Assembly (NCBI RefSeq): GCF_018734325.1
Contig: NZ_CP073754.1
Coordinates: 2,232,001 to 2,296,000, forward strand
Direction: 5' to 3'
Origin: Methylomonas paludis
GTDB lineage: Bacteria > Pseudomonadota > Gammaproteobacteria > Methylococcales > Methylomonadaceae
DNA length: 64,000 bases
Shown here piece after piece: positions 40,456 to 48,410 of the stretch. The translations under genes were made by a program, and so were the position numbers. The notes beneath the pieces are model-generated. The model worked only from the letters and a program-made list of their open reading frames with translations. It searched no databases and was not told the origin of the DNA. The stretch's first letter is position 1, and each line of letters starts with the position of its first letter.

Positions 40456-40839
40456 ATGAACCAGCCCCTTTCAGAAAATACCCAGCCAACGGATGCTGTA
40501 AGTCTAACCGATACGCAGCGCTTTTGGTTTGCCCATGTCGAGCAATGCCTGGCGTCAGGTTTGAGTATTGCCGTGTATGCCCGGCAACACCAATTGGCCG
40601 ATAAATCTTTATATCACTGGATCAAGCGTAAGCGTGAGTGGCCAAGCCGTGCTGTGCAGACCGGCGCTGGCACAGCGACTTTTCATCCTGTGCAGATGGT
40701 ACAGCCGGTGACGAGTGGCTCACTTGAACGGCCAACGCTGTGGCTGCGCCTACCCAATGGCATTGAATGTCAATTTCAAGCCATTGATACCGAGCATTGC
40801 CTGGCGGTGCTGACCGGGTTGTCGAGGTTGCCAGCATGA
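40456..40839 (+). CDS. tnpA: IS66-family accessory protein TnpA
   Basis: 127 residues. TDTQRFWFAHVEQCLASGLS, then IAVYARQHQLADKSLYHWIK, is the helix-turn-helix region of IS66 TnpA, a small protein needed with TnpB for transposition. Its stop overlaps the tnpB start (ATGA). Confidence 0.9.
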   Translation: MNQPLSENTQPTDAVSLTDTQRFWFAHVEQCLASGLSIAVYARQHQLADKSLYHWIKRKREWPSRAVQTGAGTATFHPVQMVQPVTSGSLERPTLWLRLPNGIECQFQAIDTEHCLAVLTGLSRLPA

Positions 40840-41195
40840 TGCGGCCCCTTTCCGTCGATTGGGCAGTTTATTTATGCGAACAACCGGTTGATTTCAGGAA
40901 GGGCGCTGCCAGTTTGGCGGTCCTGGTGGAAGCGCAGTTGAGTTTAAATCCGTTTGCTGATTGTTTGTATGTGTTTAGAAATCGGTCAGCCACGGCTATC
41001 AAGTTGCTGTATTGGGAGCGTAATGGTTTTTGTCTATGGCAGAAGCGTTTGGAGAAAGCACGGTTTTTCTGGCCAAAACCCAGCGAGTCTGGCACGGTGA
41101 CGTTAAGCGTACAGCAACTGAACTGGTTGTTGGAAGGTTATGATATTAATCGCATGAAGCCGCATCCGGTGCTGGATTATCAGTCGGTTTTATAA
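40836..41195 (+). CDS. tnpB: IS66-family accessory protein TnpB
   Basis: 119 residues. The blocks VYLCEQPVDFRKGAASLAVL, NPFADCLYVFRNRSATAIKL then LYWERNGFCLW, and QLNWLLEGYDI define the IS66 Orf2 family. This protein is unrelated to the RNA-guided TnpB of IS605. Translation is coupled to tnpA. Confidence 0.95.
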   Translation: MMRPLSVDWAVYLCEQPVDFRKGAASLAVLVEAQLSLNPFADCLYVFRNRSATAIKLLYWERNGFCLWQKRLEKARFFWPKPSESGTVTLSVQQLNWLLEGYDINRMKPHPVLDYQSVL

Positions 41196-41237
41196 TCTTT
41201 TGCCGGCTTTGAAGCGTCTATTTTCTGAATTTTCAAT

Positions 41238-41270
41238 GGCTTATTATGGCGTAAGTTGCTATAATAAGCC
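41238..41270 (+). promoter_or_regulatory. Hairpin just before tnpC start
   Basis: A perfect 10-bp stem GGCTTATTAT / ATAATAAGCC (41238-41247 with 41261-41270) ends two bases before the tnpC ATG. It would limit ribosome access to the transposase start. No separate ribosome binding site is seen. Confidence 0.5.
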
Positions 41271-41272
41271 TT

Positions 41273-42886
41273 ATGGAACAAGAGCTTGAATTGCCTTCAG
41301 ATGTCGACAGCCTGCAGAAAATGCTACGTACGCTGACGCGTGATTATCGGCAATTACAATCAAAACACGATATTCTGCAAGAGCAAATCAATCTCTTGCT
41401 ACATAAACGCTTTGGCGCCAATAGCGAGAAATACCGGGCAGAGCAAGCGGATATGTTCAATGAGGCGGAAGCCTATGCCGAAGAGTCGGATGAAACGACC
41501 GCTGAAACGGCGACGGCCACCTCTGAAGTGGTGGCCGCCACCGAAAATGCATCAGCGCCTATCGCTTCCGCAGCCCAGCCCGGCCAAACTGTACCGGTCA
41601 AGCCTGGCCGTAAAGCCCTGCCTGCTGCACTCCCCCGCGTTGAGATCATCCACGACCTACCGGAAGCGCAACGCCGTTGCTCAGCCGGCCATGCGCTAAA
41701 AGAAATCGGTACTGAAGTGTCCGAACAACTGGACATCATTCCAGCCAAGGTGCAGGTGTTACGCCATATCCGCATCAAGTATGCCTGCCCTTGCTGTCAG
41801 GCCGAGGTGAAAACCGCGCCACTGCCGCCGCAACCGCTGCCTAAAAGCAATGCTTCGCCCGGTTTACTGGCTTATCTGATCACCAGCAAATTCCTGGATG
41901 CCTTGCCGTTTTACCGGCAAAGTAAACAGTTTCAGCGTATCGGCGTTGAGCTATCACGCGGCACCCTGTCTTTATGGGCGATTCGTTGCGGCGAGCTGAT
42001 TCAAGCTTTGTGCAATTTGATGCAGGAACACCTGCATCAGTACCCCATTCTGCAAATGGATGAAACCACGCTACAAGTCTTGAAAGAAGAGGGCAAAGCC
42101 GCTAGCAGTCAGTCTTATCTGTGGGTACAGCGCGGTGGCCCACCTGATCAACCAGTCGTGCTGTTTCACTATGCACCCACCCGCAGCCAGGCCGTGGCAG
42201 ACCAACTGCTACAAGGTTACAGCGGTACGCTGCAAACCGACGGCTACGCCGCTTACCCGACCGTGTGCGCTAAAAACGGCTTGCGCCATGCCGGGTGTTG
42301 GGCACACGCCAGACGTAAATTCGATGAAGCCTTAAAAGCCCAAGGCAAAGCTCAGCCTAAAGCCGGCAAAGTCAGTAAGGCCTTAATCATGATCCAGAAA
42401 CTGTACCGGATTGAGACGCAAATCAAATATCTGTCGGTCGATGAAAAATACCGGATTCGCCAACAGCAGGCCGTGCCGATCCTGCATGAAATCAAAGCTT
42501 GGTTGGATATCTCCTTAACCCAAGTGGCCCCCACCAGCTTAACCGGCAAAGCCTTGGGCTATCTGGCTAACCAGTGGTCAACACTCACCGTCTATTGCCA
42601 AGATGGGCGGTTAGACATTGATAACAATGCCGTGGAACGCGCCATCCGGCCCTTTGTCATTGGTCGTAATAACTGGCTATTCGCCGATACCATAAAAGGC
42701 GCCAAAGCCAGTGCCAATCTCTATAGCCTGATTGAAACCGCCAAACTCAATGGACTGGAGCCGTATCGCTATCTGCATCATATTTTTAAAGAACTGCCCA
42801 AGGCTCAGACTCTGGAAGATATTGAATCACTGCTGCCCTGGCAAGTGGATAGGGAGCATATTAACAGCGGATGGAAAAATGGCTAG
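41273..42886 (+). CDS. tnpC: IS66-family transposase TnpC
   Basis: 537 residues. A coiled N-terminus (LRTLTRDYRQLQSKHDILQE) and KRFGANSEKYRAEQADMFNE lead to a Zn-finger-like CPCC (YACPCCQAEVKT). The DDE catalytic core follows: PILQMDETTLQVL, TLQTDGYAAYPTV, CWAHARRKFDEAL and DIDNNAVERAIRPFVIGRNN. The gene is intact. Confidence 0.96.
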   Translation: MEQELELPSDVDSLQKMLRTLTRDYRQLQSKHDILQEQINLLLHKRFGANSEKYRAEQADMFNEAEAYAEESDETTAETATATSEVVAATENASAPIASAAQPGQTVPVKPGRKALPAALPRVEIIHDLPEAQRRCSAGHALKEIGTEVSEQLDIIPAKVQVLRHIRIKYACPCCQAEVKTAPLPPQPLPKSNASPGLLAYLITSKFLDALPFYRQSKQFQRIGVELSRGTLSLWAIRCGELIQALCNLMQEHLHQYPILQMDETTLQVLKEEGKAASSQSYLWVQRGGPPDQPVVLFHYAPTRSQAVADQLLQGYSGTLQTDGYAAYPTVCAKNGLRHAGCWAHARRKFDEALKAQGKAQPKAGKVSKALIMIQKLYRIETQIKYLSVDEKYRIRQQQAVPILHEIKAWLDISLTQVAPTSLTGKALGYLANQWSTLTVYCQDGRLDIDNNAVERAIRPFVIGRNNWLFADTIKGAKASANLYSLIETAKLNGLEPYRYLHHIFKELPKAQTLEDIESLLPWQVDREHINSGWKNG

Positions 42887-42908
42887 ATGGGGTTTGATAA
42901 CCGCTTAC

Positions 42909-43178
42909 GGTAAACATGTTGAGGCGGAACATTTTCGACTGATGATGAGCTGTGCCGAAATTTGCCAAGCCTCGGCTAATTTGCAACTGGGTGGCTCTGT
43001 TTTTCATCAGCGTGTTTGCGGGGTTTGTGCCGAAATCTGCGAAGCCTGTGCGGTGAGTTGCGAAAAAATTGGCGGTATGGATGAATGCGTGAAGGCGTGC
43101 CTAGCTTGCGCCGAGAGTTGTCGGCACATGGCAAGTAACACGCTTGGGCATCATGACGGCTGCGAGAATAAAGCCTGA
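42909..43178 (+). pseudogene. Copper-storage protein gene, 3' fragment
   Basis: Begins with the second GGTAAACA. In frame with the 5' fragment it encodes HVEAEHFRLMMSCAEICQAS and ends in Cys-rich helices CGVCAEICEACAVSC and CVKACLACAESC. CxxxC and CxxC spacing along helices is the Cu(I)-binding core of Csp proteins. It has no start of its own near the IS. The intact ancestor would have stored many copper ions in the cytosol; the split copy is presumably inactive. Confidence 0.88.
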
Positions 43179-43265
43179 GAAAAATCTGCCGATTTCAAAA
43201 AGAGGGGATTTATTAAATTCCTAAATAACTCTACCCTTGGGCAAAATAGTAAATGGAGCGCAACC

Positions 43266-43505
43266 ATGAAAAATAAGGATAAAGCATCTCATTACGCACA
43301 TGAGGCTTTTGATAAAATTGCCGGTGCAAGCAGTAAGGCATCCGAGGTACTTTACGATAAAGGCGAGGACTTGAAAATTGCCGAGCAAATATTGAGAAAG
43401 CAATGCCGCAGATATGTGCGTGATAATCCGATTACAGCATTGGGTATTGCAGCAACAGCAGGCTTTTTGTTGAGCCAGCTACTTAAAAGTACGTTAAACC
43501 GTTAA
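43266..43505 (+). CDS. DUF883/ElaB-YqjD-like membrane protein
   Basis: 79 residues with an amphipathic Lys/Asp/Ala-rich N-terminus and a C-terminal membrane segment (ITALGIAATAGFLLSQLL). RRYVRDNPITALGIA is the signature of the DUF883 group; E. coli relatives bind stationary-phase ribosomes at the membrane. GGAG lies upstream. It sits between two broken metal-storage genes. Confidence 0.8.
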   Translation: MKNKDKASHYAHEAFDKIAGASSKASEVLYDKGEDLKIAEQILRKQCRRYVRDNPITALGIAATAGFLLSQLLKSTLNR

Positions 43506-43654
43506 AAATCATGTATTCGGGTGCGCTGGTAGCCCCATGCAGTTGGTGTACTTAGTTTTATTGCTATAGAGCAAGGTTACAGGCATCGCTGCATGAAAGT
43601 GCCGACCCCCTTGCTGGGGGGGGGTTCTCCGTCCCCAGCGAATCGGCTTTTGGT

Positions 43655-44047
43655 CTATAGGTCATCTATGAGCGAAGCAAGATCTTCGGCATGTTCTTCT
43701 TCACTGGCCAGTATCTCTTTGAGCATGATTTGTGTTGTTGAATCATGCTCAGCCAAATAGGCTATCATCTCCCGATAGCTTTCGATGGCGATCCTTTCAG
43801 CTATAAGATCTTCCTTGATCATCGATTTGAGCGTATCGCCTTCAATGTACTCGGCGTGGCTACGCTCGCTCAACCCATCTGGAGAATAATTGGGTTCGCC
43901 CCCCAATTCGACAATGCGTTTTGCCAGACGGTCCGCATGCAGCATCTCTTCATTGGCGTGGGCCAAAAACTCGGTTTTTACCGGCTCGGAATGTATTCCC
44001 TTGGCCATAAAGAAATGACGTTTATAACGTAGAACGCAGACTAACTC
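43655..44047 (-). pseudogene. Ferritin-like gene, 3' fragment
   Basis: Encodes ELVCVLRYKRHFFMAKGIHS, ANEEMLHADRLAKRIVELGG, ERIAIESYREMI and ASEEEHAEDLASLIDDL, the helices and Glu/His ligands of a bacterioferritin/DPS-like protein. The 5' part lies at 47472-47647 beyond a 3.4-kb insertion. Joining through one copy of ACTAACTC restores a single frame (ATELVCVLRY). The fragment has only a TTG of IS origin as possible start, so it is probably not functional. Confidence 0.88.
44040..44047. repeat. Target-site duplication, left copy (ACTAACTC)
   Basis: ACTAACTC occurs immediately left of the insertion and again at 47472-47479 on its right. Confidence 0.95.
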
Positions 44048-44129
44048 GTAAGCGCTCAATTATCCGCGTAATTCACAACCCTTATGGGCCCTGTCAGACT
44101 ATCCCCACGCTATAAACTTGGGATTTACG

Positions 44130-44459
44130 ATGGCATCAACCGAAAGCAATACCGATCACGAATTCTGGCAACGCCATATCGAGCAATGGCACACCTCCGG
44201 GTTATCTCAAGCCAGTTACTGCCGCCAGCAAGCGCTACTTGTCCATCGATTTAGTTATTGGAAGCGCAAGTTCCTGGCAGAGTGCGAACCGATTTCGCCT
44301 GATCCAAAAAGCGGCTTTGCCCGAGTGCAAGTAGCGGCACCTGTCGCCACACCTTCCTCGCCGGGCTTGTCCTTGTGCTTTCGGGATGGCATCCGGTTGA
44401 CCGGGATTACGCAGACTAATCTGGCTTTGATTAAACCCTTGCTTGAGGTATTGCGGTGA
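44130..44459 (+). CDS. tnpA: IS66-family TnpA (left copy)
   Basis: 109 residues from MASTESNTDHEFWQRHIEQW. The SQASYCRQQALLVHRFSYWK helix-turn-helix pattern is as in IS66 TnpA. It is identical to the copy at 47060-47389 and overlaps tnpB by 4 bp (GTGA). Confidence 0.88.
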   Translation: MASTESNTDHEFWQRHIEQWHTSGLSQASYCRQQALLVHRFSYWKRKFLAECEPISPDPKSGFARVQVAAPVATPSSPGLSLCFRDGIRLTGITQTNLALIKPLLEVLR

Positions 44460-44821
44460 CTTATATCATGCGCCCCGCCTTGGAACTGACAGAGGTCTAT
44501 CTTTACCGGCAAGCCATTGATTTTCGCAAATCCCATCGTGGCCTGGCGGCGATTATTGAGTGTGAGCTCGGCCATAATCCGTTTGATGGTGGGCTGTATG
44601 CGTTCACCAATCAGCAGCGAACTAAAATCAAATGTTTGTTCTGGGAAAACACGGGCTTTGTCCTTTATTACAAGGCTTTGGTCGAGGATAAGTTCAAGTG
44701 GCCGAAGGGTGATGAGGCACTGTTAACGTTAACCGGTCAGCAGTTGAATTGGCTTTTGGATGGCTATGACATTAGCGTCATGAAAGGCCATAAAAACCGG
44801 CATTATGAATCTGTTTTTTAA
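44456..44821 (+). CDS. tnpB: IS66-family TnpB (left copy)
   Basis: 121 residues from GTG overlapping the tnpA stop (ATG at 44468 is the alternative). VYLYRQAIDFRKSHRGLAAI, KIKCLFWENTGFVLYYKAL and LNWLLDGYDISVMKGH are typical. Identical to the copy at 46698-47063. Confidence 0.92.
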   Translation: MTYIMRPALELTEVYLYRQAIDFRKSHRGLAAIIECELGHNPFDGGLYAFTNQQRTKIKCLFWENTGFVLYYKALVEDKFKWPKGDEALLTLTGQQLNWLLDGYDISVMKGHKNRHYESVF

Positions 44822-44843
44822 GGGAAATATCAGTATTTACGGA

Positions 44844-44876
44844 GTGAAATCGCGTATAATATCAGCATGATTTCAC
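44844..44876 (+). promoter_or_regulatory. Inverted repeat covering tnpC start codon
   Basis: GTGAAATC (44844-44851) can pair with GATTTCAC (44869-44876), placing the tnpC ATG (44867) at the stem base. The same sequence is present in the complete - strand copy. It parallels the start-codon hairpin of the other IS66-family element here. Confidence 0.45.
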
Positions 44877-44971
44877 CTCACTTTCCTGCCTTAGAACACG
44901 ATGATTACTCGGCTGTCTTGTTGCCGGGGATGCTCGCTGAATTACTTGAAAAAGCACAACGCGTGGAGTAA
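44867..44971 (+). pseudogene. Truncated tnpC (left copy)
   Basis: Only 34 residues (MISPHFPALEHDDYSAVLLP onward) remain before the junction. The stop TAA is supplied by the terminal repeat of the opposing copy. The catalytic core is missing. Confidence 0.9.
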
Positions 44972-44996
44972 GCGCTTAATAAAGCACGTAGTACCC

Positions 44997-46652
44997 CTAT
45001 CTGGCAAAATTCTGATTTTTAAAATTCCAGGGCAACAAGGCTTCAATTTTTTCAACCGTATCGGCATAAGGCAGTGCTTTGAGGACTTGGGTTAAATAGG
45101 CGTAGGGTTCTATTCCATTAGCTTTAGCCGTTTCAATCAAACTGTAATGGATTGCGCTGGCTTGTGCGCCTTTGGGGCTATCACTGAATAACCATGCTTT
45201 GCGACCAATCACAAAGGGACGAATAGCGTTTTCAGCAAGAATATTGCTGATGTTCAATTCCCCATTCGAGCAATACACCATCAGCTTATCCCATTGATTA
45301 CTGAGGTAAGTCATGGCCTTGCCGGTTAAACCGTCCTTCGGCACTTTGTGTTGATTGTCATCCAGGTACGTTTTCAGTTTTTTCAAAACAGGCAGGCTTC
45401 TTTTGCAGCGTTGCTGAAATTTTTCTGCGGCGCTCAGTGTTTTGATCTGCCGCTCTATCATATAGAGTGTATTGATTAAACCCAGGATGTGATCCGCTTT
45501 GCTCGCCTTATACGGTTTACCTTTCTTCGGTTTGGGTTGCGCATCTTGAGCCTCTTTAAATTTGCGGCGCACATGATCCCAACAACCTAGTTGGGTAATG
45601 TTGTTAATAAGGCACGCGGCATTGTAGCCAGCAAAGCCATCGGTTTGCAGATAACCCTGAAAACCATCAAGCAGGCGCAACGGCACGTCCTGGCTGCGGG
45701 ACGGATCGTATTCAAACAACACGCTAGGTTGTCCAGGCGGACCGCCCAGTGTCACCCACATGAATTTATCCGAGGTCGCCGGTCGCCCCGGTTCTTTGAG
45801 GACCTGCACCCGTGTTTCGTCGGCCATGATGAGGTTGCCGGCCTGTTGATGATCCCGGAGGAGATTAATCAAAGGTTGCAAGGGTCTGGCCAGCGCGATG
45901 ACCCAGTTGGCTAGCGTGGCCCTTGAGAGTTCGCCGCCATAACGGGCTAAGATGTTTTCAAGTCGATAAAGCGGTAAGCCATCGCAGTATTTATAGATGA
46001 GTACAGAGCACATCAGGTCAATGCTACCCATTGCACCCGGAACAGGATGCTTGGGCAGAACGGCAGCTATAATCCGGCGTTGCATCTCATCTTGACTCGG
46101 TTCCAGAAACACGGCTTTTTCTTGCATGTATTCTAAAACCCGTACTTGTGCGGGGATAATGTCCAGTTCTTCTTTGACTTTAGTAAAGAAGGTCGTAATG
46201 GCACCGGCTTTTTCTTCATCGCTCAGCTTGATAAAGATTTGCTCGCGGGGTAAGTTGTCGGCAAACGGTTTACGTCCCGGTTTTTGCTTAGTTTGACCGG
46301 CCTCAGGGGATTCGGACGCAATGCCGGACGCAATCGCCTCGACTTCGTCGACCGCTTCATCCGTTGCGGTTTCAAAATCCACCGTGGCTTCAATTTCAGC
46401 ATCATCAAATAACGAGATTTGCCCCGACTGTTCACTCGAAGGTGCAAAGCGTTTGACTTTGGATAACCGTAGCGCTTCTTCGAGTAACTCAATCCGTTGT
46501 TTGAGCGAGGCAATGACTTCGGATTTAAGTTCAACGGTTTGCGTTAACTCATCCACGCGTTGTGCTTTTTCAAGTAATTCAGCGAGCATCCCCGGCAACA
46601 AGACAGCCGAGTAATCATCGTGTTCTAAGGCAGGAAAGTGAGGTGAAATCAT
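44997..46652 (-). CDS. tnpC: IS66-family transposase TnpC
   Basis: 551 residues. Leucine-rich coiled N-terminus (ELTQTVELKSEVIASLKQRI), KRFAPSSEQSGQISLFDDAE, then the catalytic core: NLIMADETRVQVL, YLQTDGFAGYNAAC, CWDHVRRKFKEAQ and NILAENAIRPFVIGRKAWLF. It is intact and is the only full transposase of this element here. Confidence 0.95.
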   Translation of the reverse strand: MISPHFPALEHDDYSAVLLPGMLAELLEKAQRVDELTQTVELKSEVIASLKQRIELLEEALRLSKVKRFAPSSEQSGQISLFDDAEIEATVDFETATDEAVDEVEAIASGIASESPEAGQTKQKPGRKPFADNLPREQIFIKLSDEEKAGAITTFFTKVKEELDIIPAQVRVLEYMQEKAVFLEPSQDEMQRRIIAAVLPKHPVPGAMGSIDLMCSVLIYKYCDGLPLYRLENILARYGGELSRATLANWVIALARPLQPLINLLRDHQQAGNLIMADETRVQVLKEPGRPATSDKFMWVTLGGPPGQPSVLFEYDPSRSQDVPLRLLDGFQGYLQTDGFAGYNAACLINNITQLGCWDHVRRKFKEAQDAQPKPKKGKPYKASKADHILGLINTLYMIERQIKTLSAAEKFQQRCKRSLPVLKKLKTYLDDNQHKVPKDGLTGKAMTYLSNQWDKLMVYCSNGELNISNILAENAIRPFVIGRKAWLFSDSPKGAQASAIHYSLIETAKANGIEPYAYLTQVLKALPYADTVEKIEALLPWNFKNQNFAR

Positions 46653-46697
46653 GCTGATATTATACGCGATTTCACTCCGTAAATACTGATATTTCCC

Positions 46698-47063
46698 TTA
46701 AAAAACAGATTCATAATGCCGGTTTTTATGGCCTTTCATGACGCTAATGTCATAGCCATCCAAAAGCCAATTCAACTGCTGACCGGTTAACGTTAACAGT
46801 GCCTCATCACCCTTCGGCCACTTGAACTTATCCTCGACCAAAGCCTTGTAATAAAGGACAAAGCCCGTGTTTTCCCAGAACAAACATTTGATTTTAGTTC
46901 GCTGCTGATTGGTGAACGCATACAGCCCACCATCAAACGGATTATGGCCGAGCTCACACTCAATAATCGCCGCCAGGCCACGATGGGATTTGCGAAAATC
47001 AATGGCTTGCCGGTAAAGATAGACCTCTGTCAGTTCCAAGGCGGGGCGCATGATATAAGTCAC
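46698..47063 (-). CDS. tnpB: IS66-family TnpB (right copy)
   Basis: 121 residues, identical to the product at 44456-44821. It is coupled to tnpA by a GTGA overlap and lies 45 bp before tnpC. Confidence 0.92.
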   Translation of the reverse strand: MTYIMRPALELTEVYLYRQAIDFRKSHRGLAAIIECELGHNPFDGGLYAFTNQQRTKIKCLFWENTGFVLYYKALVEDKFKWPKGDEALLTLTGQQLNWLLDGYDISVMKGHKNRHYESVF

Positions 47064-47389
47064 CGCAATACCTCAAGCAAGGGTTTAATCAAAGCCAGAT
47101 TAGTCTGCGTAATCCCGGTCAACCGGATGCCATCCCGAAAGCACAAGGACAAGCCCGGCGAGGAAGGTGTGGCGACAGGTGCCGCTACTTGCACTCGGGC
47201 AAAGCCGCTTTTTGGATCAGGCGAAATCGGTTCGCACTCTGCCAGGAACTTGCGCTTCCAATAACTAAATCGATGGACAAGTAGCGCTTGCTGGCGGCAG
47301 TAACTGGCTTGAGATAACCCGGAGGTGTGCCATTGCTCGATATGGCGTTGCCAGAATTCGTGATCGGTATTGCTTTCGGTTGATGCCAT
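47060..47389 (-). CDS. tnpA: IS66-family TnpA (right copy)
   Basis: 109 residues, identical to the product at 44130-44459. First gene of the complete right-hand copy. Confidence 0.88.
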   Translation of the reverse strand: MASTESNTDHEFWQRHIEQWHTSGLSQASYCRQQALLVHRFSYWKRKFLAECEPISPDPKSGFARVQVAAPVATPSSPGLSLCFRDGIRLTGITQTNLALIKPLLEVLR

Positions 47390-47471
47390 CGTAAATCCCA
47401 AGTTTATAGCGTGGGGATAGTCTGACAGGGCCCATAAGGGTTGTGAATTACGCGGATAATTGAGCGCTTAC

Positions 47472-47647
47472 ACTAACTCAGTGGCAAGCGCTTCATTTAA
47501 AAGCCTGATGACTTCTTTACGGTCCGCCGAGTAGCCTTTAGTGACGGCGCCGTTCTCAATATTATGGCGGGCGTGCTTGCGCAAGGCCTTAATGTTCGAT
47601 AGAACCGATTCATTATCTTTGGACATTTCGTTTGTAGACGTATTCAT
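47472..47647 (-). pseudogene. Ferritin-like gene, 5' fragment
   Basis: ATG at 47647 (CAGGT upstream) opens MNTSTNEMSKDNESVLSNIK, continuing to VIRLLNEALATELV where the IS structure begins within the 8-bp duplication. ALATEL is the start of the first ferroxidase-type helix, which continues at 44047 as CVLRYKRHFF. The intact ancestor would be a ferritin-like protein of about 190 residues with a polar N-terminal extension. Confidence 0.88.
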
Positions 47648-47758
47648 TTTTTTACCTGTGGTGTTTTGCAATTGATGGGCTTATTTACTGACAGAAAAAT
47701 CGAAGTCCCGCTTTTAGTATTTCTAGCGGCAAGGCGATCAAAGCCCAACACTGCGGAT

Positions 47759-48343
47759 TTACTGTGATTTATGATGCAAGCTAATATAGAGTAATGACCA
47801 TCCGGCAAAGATCAGGTTAATGCCTAATAGTAAACCCGGTATCCATACTGCAGTTCCAGGCCAACCAGCCCAAACGATAATAGCCAAAAACAAAGATGTT
47901 AGACCGCTAAAAATTGTCCAGCCCCAACGCGCCAGTGGACGCAGCATGACAGCCAAAGAAACTTTTGCCAGACCATCCATAGCGAAAAATATGCTGAGTA
48001 ACAGGGTTAAGGTCATTCTGCCTTCCGTGGGATCCGCCACCAGGAAATAACCGATTATAATTTGTAAAACGCCGGAAAATAGCCATAAACCAAACCCTGG
48101 CATATTGCTGATACTAATAACTCTGACGGTTTGAAATACTCCGCACACCAACAACAGCCAACCCAGAAACAGGGTAATACCTAAAGTAAAAACGCTGGGA
48201 ACGATAATGGCAGTTGTTCCCATGGTGATCAAAAACAGGCCTTCCGCTGCAAACCATTTCCAATGCTGTTGCAAATAACTGAGCACTTGAAGTTGTAGCG
48301 GCCTGATCCCGCCACTGGATTTAAATTGTGCATTTATATTCAT
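47759..48343 (-). CDS. hdeD: HdeD-family acid-resistance membrane protein
   Basis: 194 residues with six hydrophobic segments and the DUF308/HdeD layout: GLFLITMGTTAIIVPSVFTL, LFLGWLLLVCGVFQTV, GFGLWLFSGVLQIIIGYFLV and PGLLLGINLIFAGWSLL. E. coli HdeD acts in high-density acid resistance. It follows yfdX on the same strand with a 67-bp gap, so they may be cotranscribed with the now broken ferritin-like gene. Confidence 0.88.
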   Translation of the reverse strand: MNINAQFKSSGGIRPLQLQVLSYLQQHWKWFAAEGLFLITMGTTAIIVPSVFTLGITLFLGWLLLVCGVFQTVRVISISNMPGFGLWLFSGVLQIIIGYFLVADPTEGRMTLTLLLSIFFAMDGLAKVSLAVMLRPLARWGWTIFSGLTSLFLAIIVWAGWPGTAVWIPGLLLGINLIFAGWSLLYISLHHKSQ

Positions 48344-48410
48344 GACTAAACATTTTCCGGATTAAATTAAAACCATTAAGTTATTTCAAACAATGTTGGT
48401 TTTGCTACTT

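Larger units (their letters stand above)
40374..42908 (+). mobile_element. IS66-family insertion sequence, complete
   Basis: 2535 bp. Ends are imperfect inverted repeats starting GTAAGCG: left GTAAGCGCTTAACAAACCCC, right (reverse complement) GTAAGCGGTTATCAAACCCC. It carries tnpA, tnpB and tnpC in the usual IS66 order, all open. It is inserted in the copper-storage gene with a perfect 8-bp duplication, which suggests a fairly recent insertion. Confidence 0.95.
44048..44967 (+). repeat. Left arm of 920-bp inverted repeat
   Basis: Matches the reverse complement of 46552-47471 with no difference noticed; the encoded proteins on both arms are identical. The arms are separated by about 1.58 kb. 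Confidence 0.9.
44048..47471. mobile_element. Head-to-head double IS66-family insertion
   Basis: 3424 bp between perfect 8-bp duplications. The left part (44048-44967) is the first 920 bp of an IS66-family element in + orientation; the right part (44968-47471) is a complete copy in - orientation. Both outer borders are therefore the same IS end (GTAAGCGCTCAATTATCCGC). The arms encode identical TnpA and TnpB. The left copy is cut inside tnpC after GCGTGGA, directly at the other copy's right end. Confidence 0.92.
44968..47471 (-). mobile_element. Complete IS66-family element (right copy)
   Basis: 2504 bp with tnpA, tnpB and tnpC all open on the - strand. The right end of the IS (at 44968) starts GTAAGCGCTTAATAAAGC and the left end (at 47471) GTAAGCGCTCAATTATCC on the reverse strand. 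Different in sequence from the element at 40374-42908 though of the same family. Confidence 0.92.
46552..47471 (-). repeat. Right arm of 920-bp inverted repeat
   Basis: Reverse complement of 44048-44967. It covers the IS left end, tnpA, tnpB and the first part of tnpC of the complete copy. Confidence 0.9.

Noticed and set aside
43600-43640. A G9 tract with C-rich partner as a phase-variable site
   Set aside because: It lies between genes after the broken ferritin-like frame; no coding or promoter spacing depends on it as far as can be seen.
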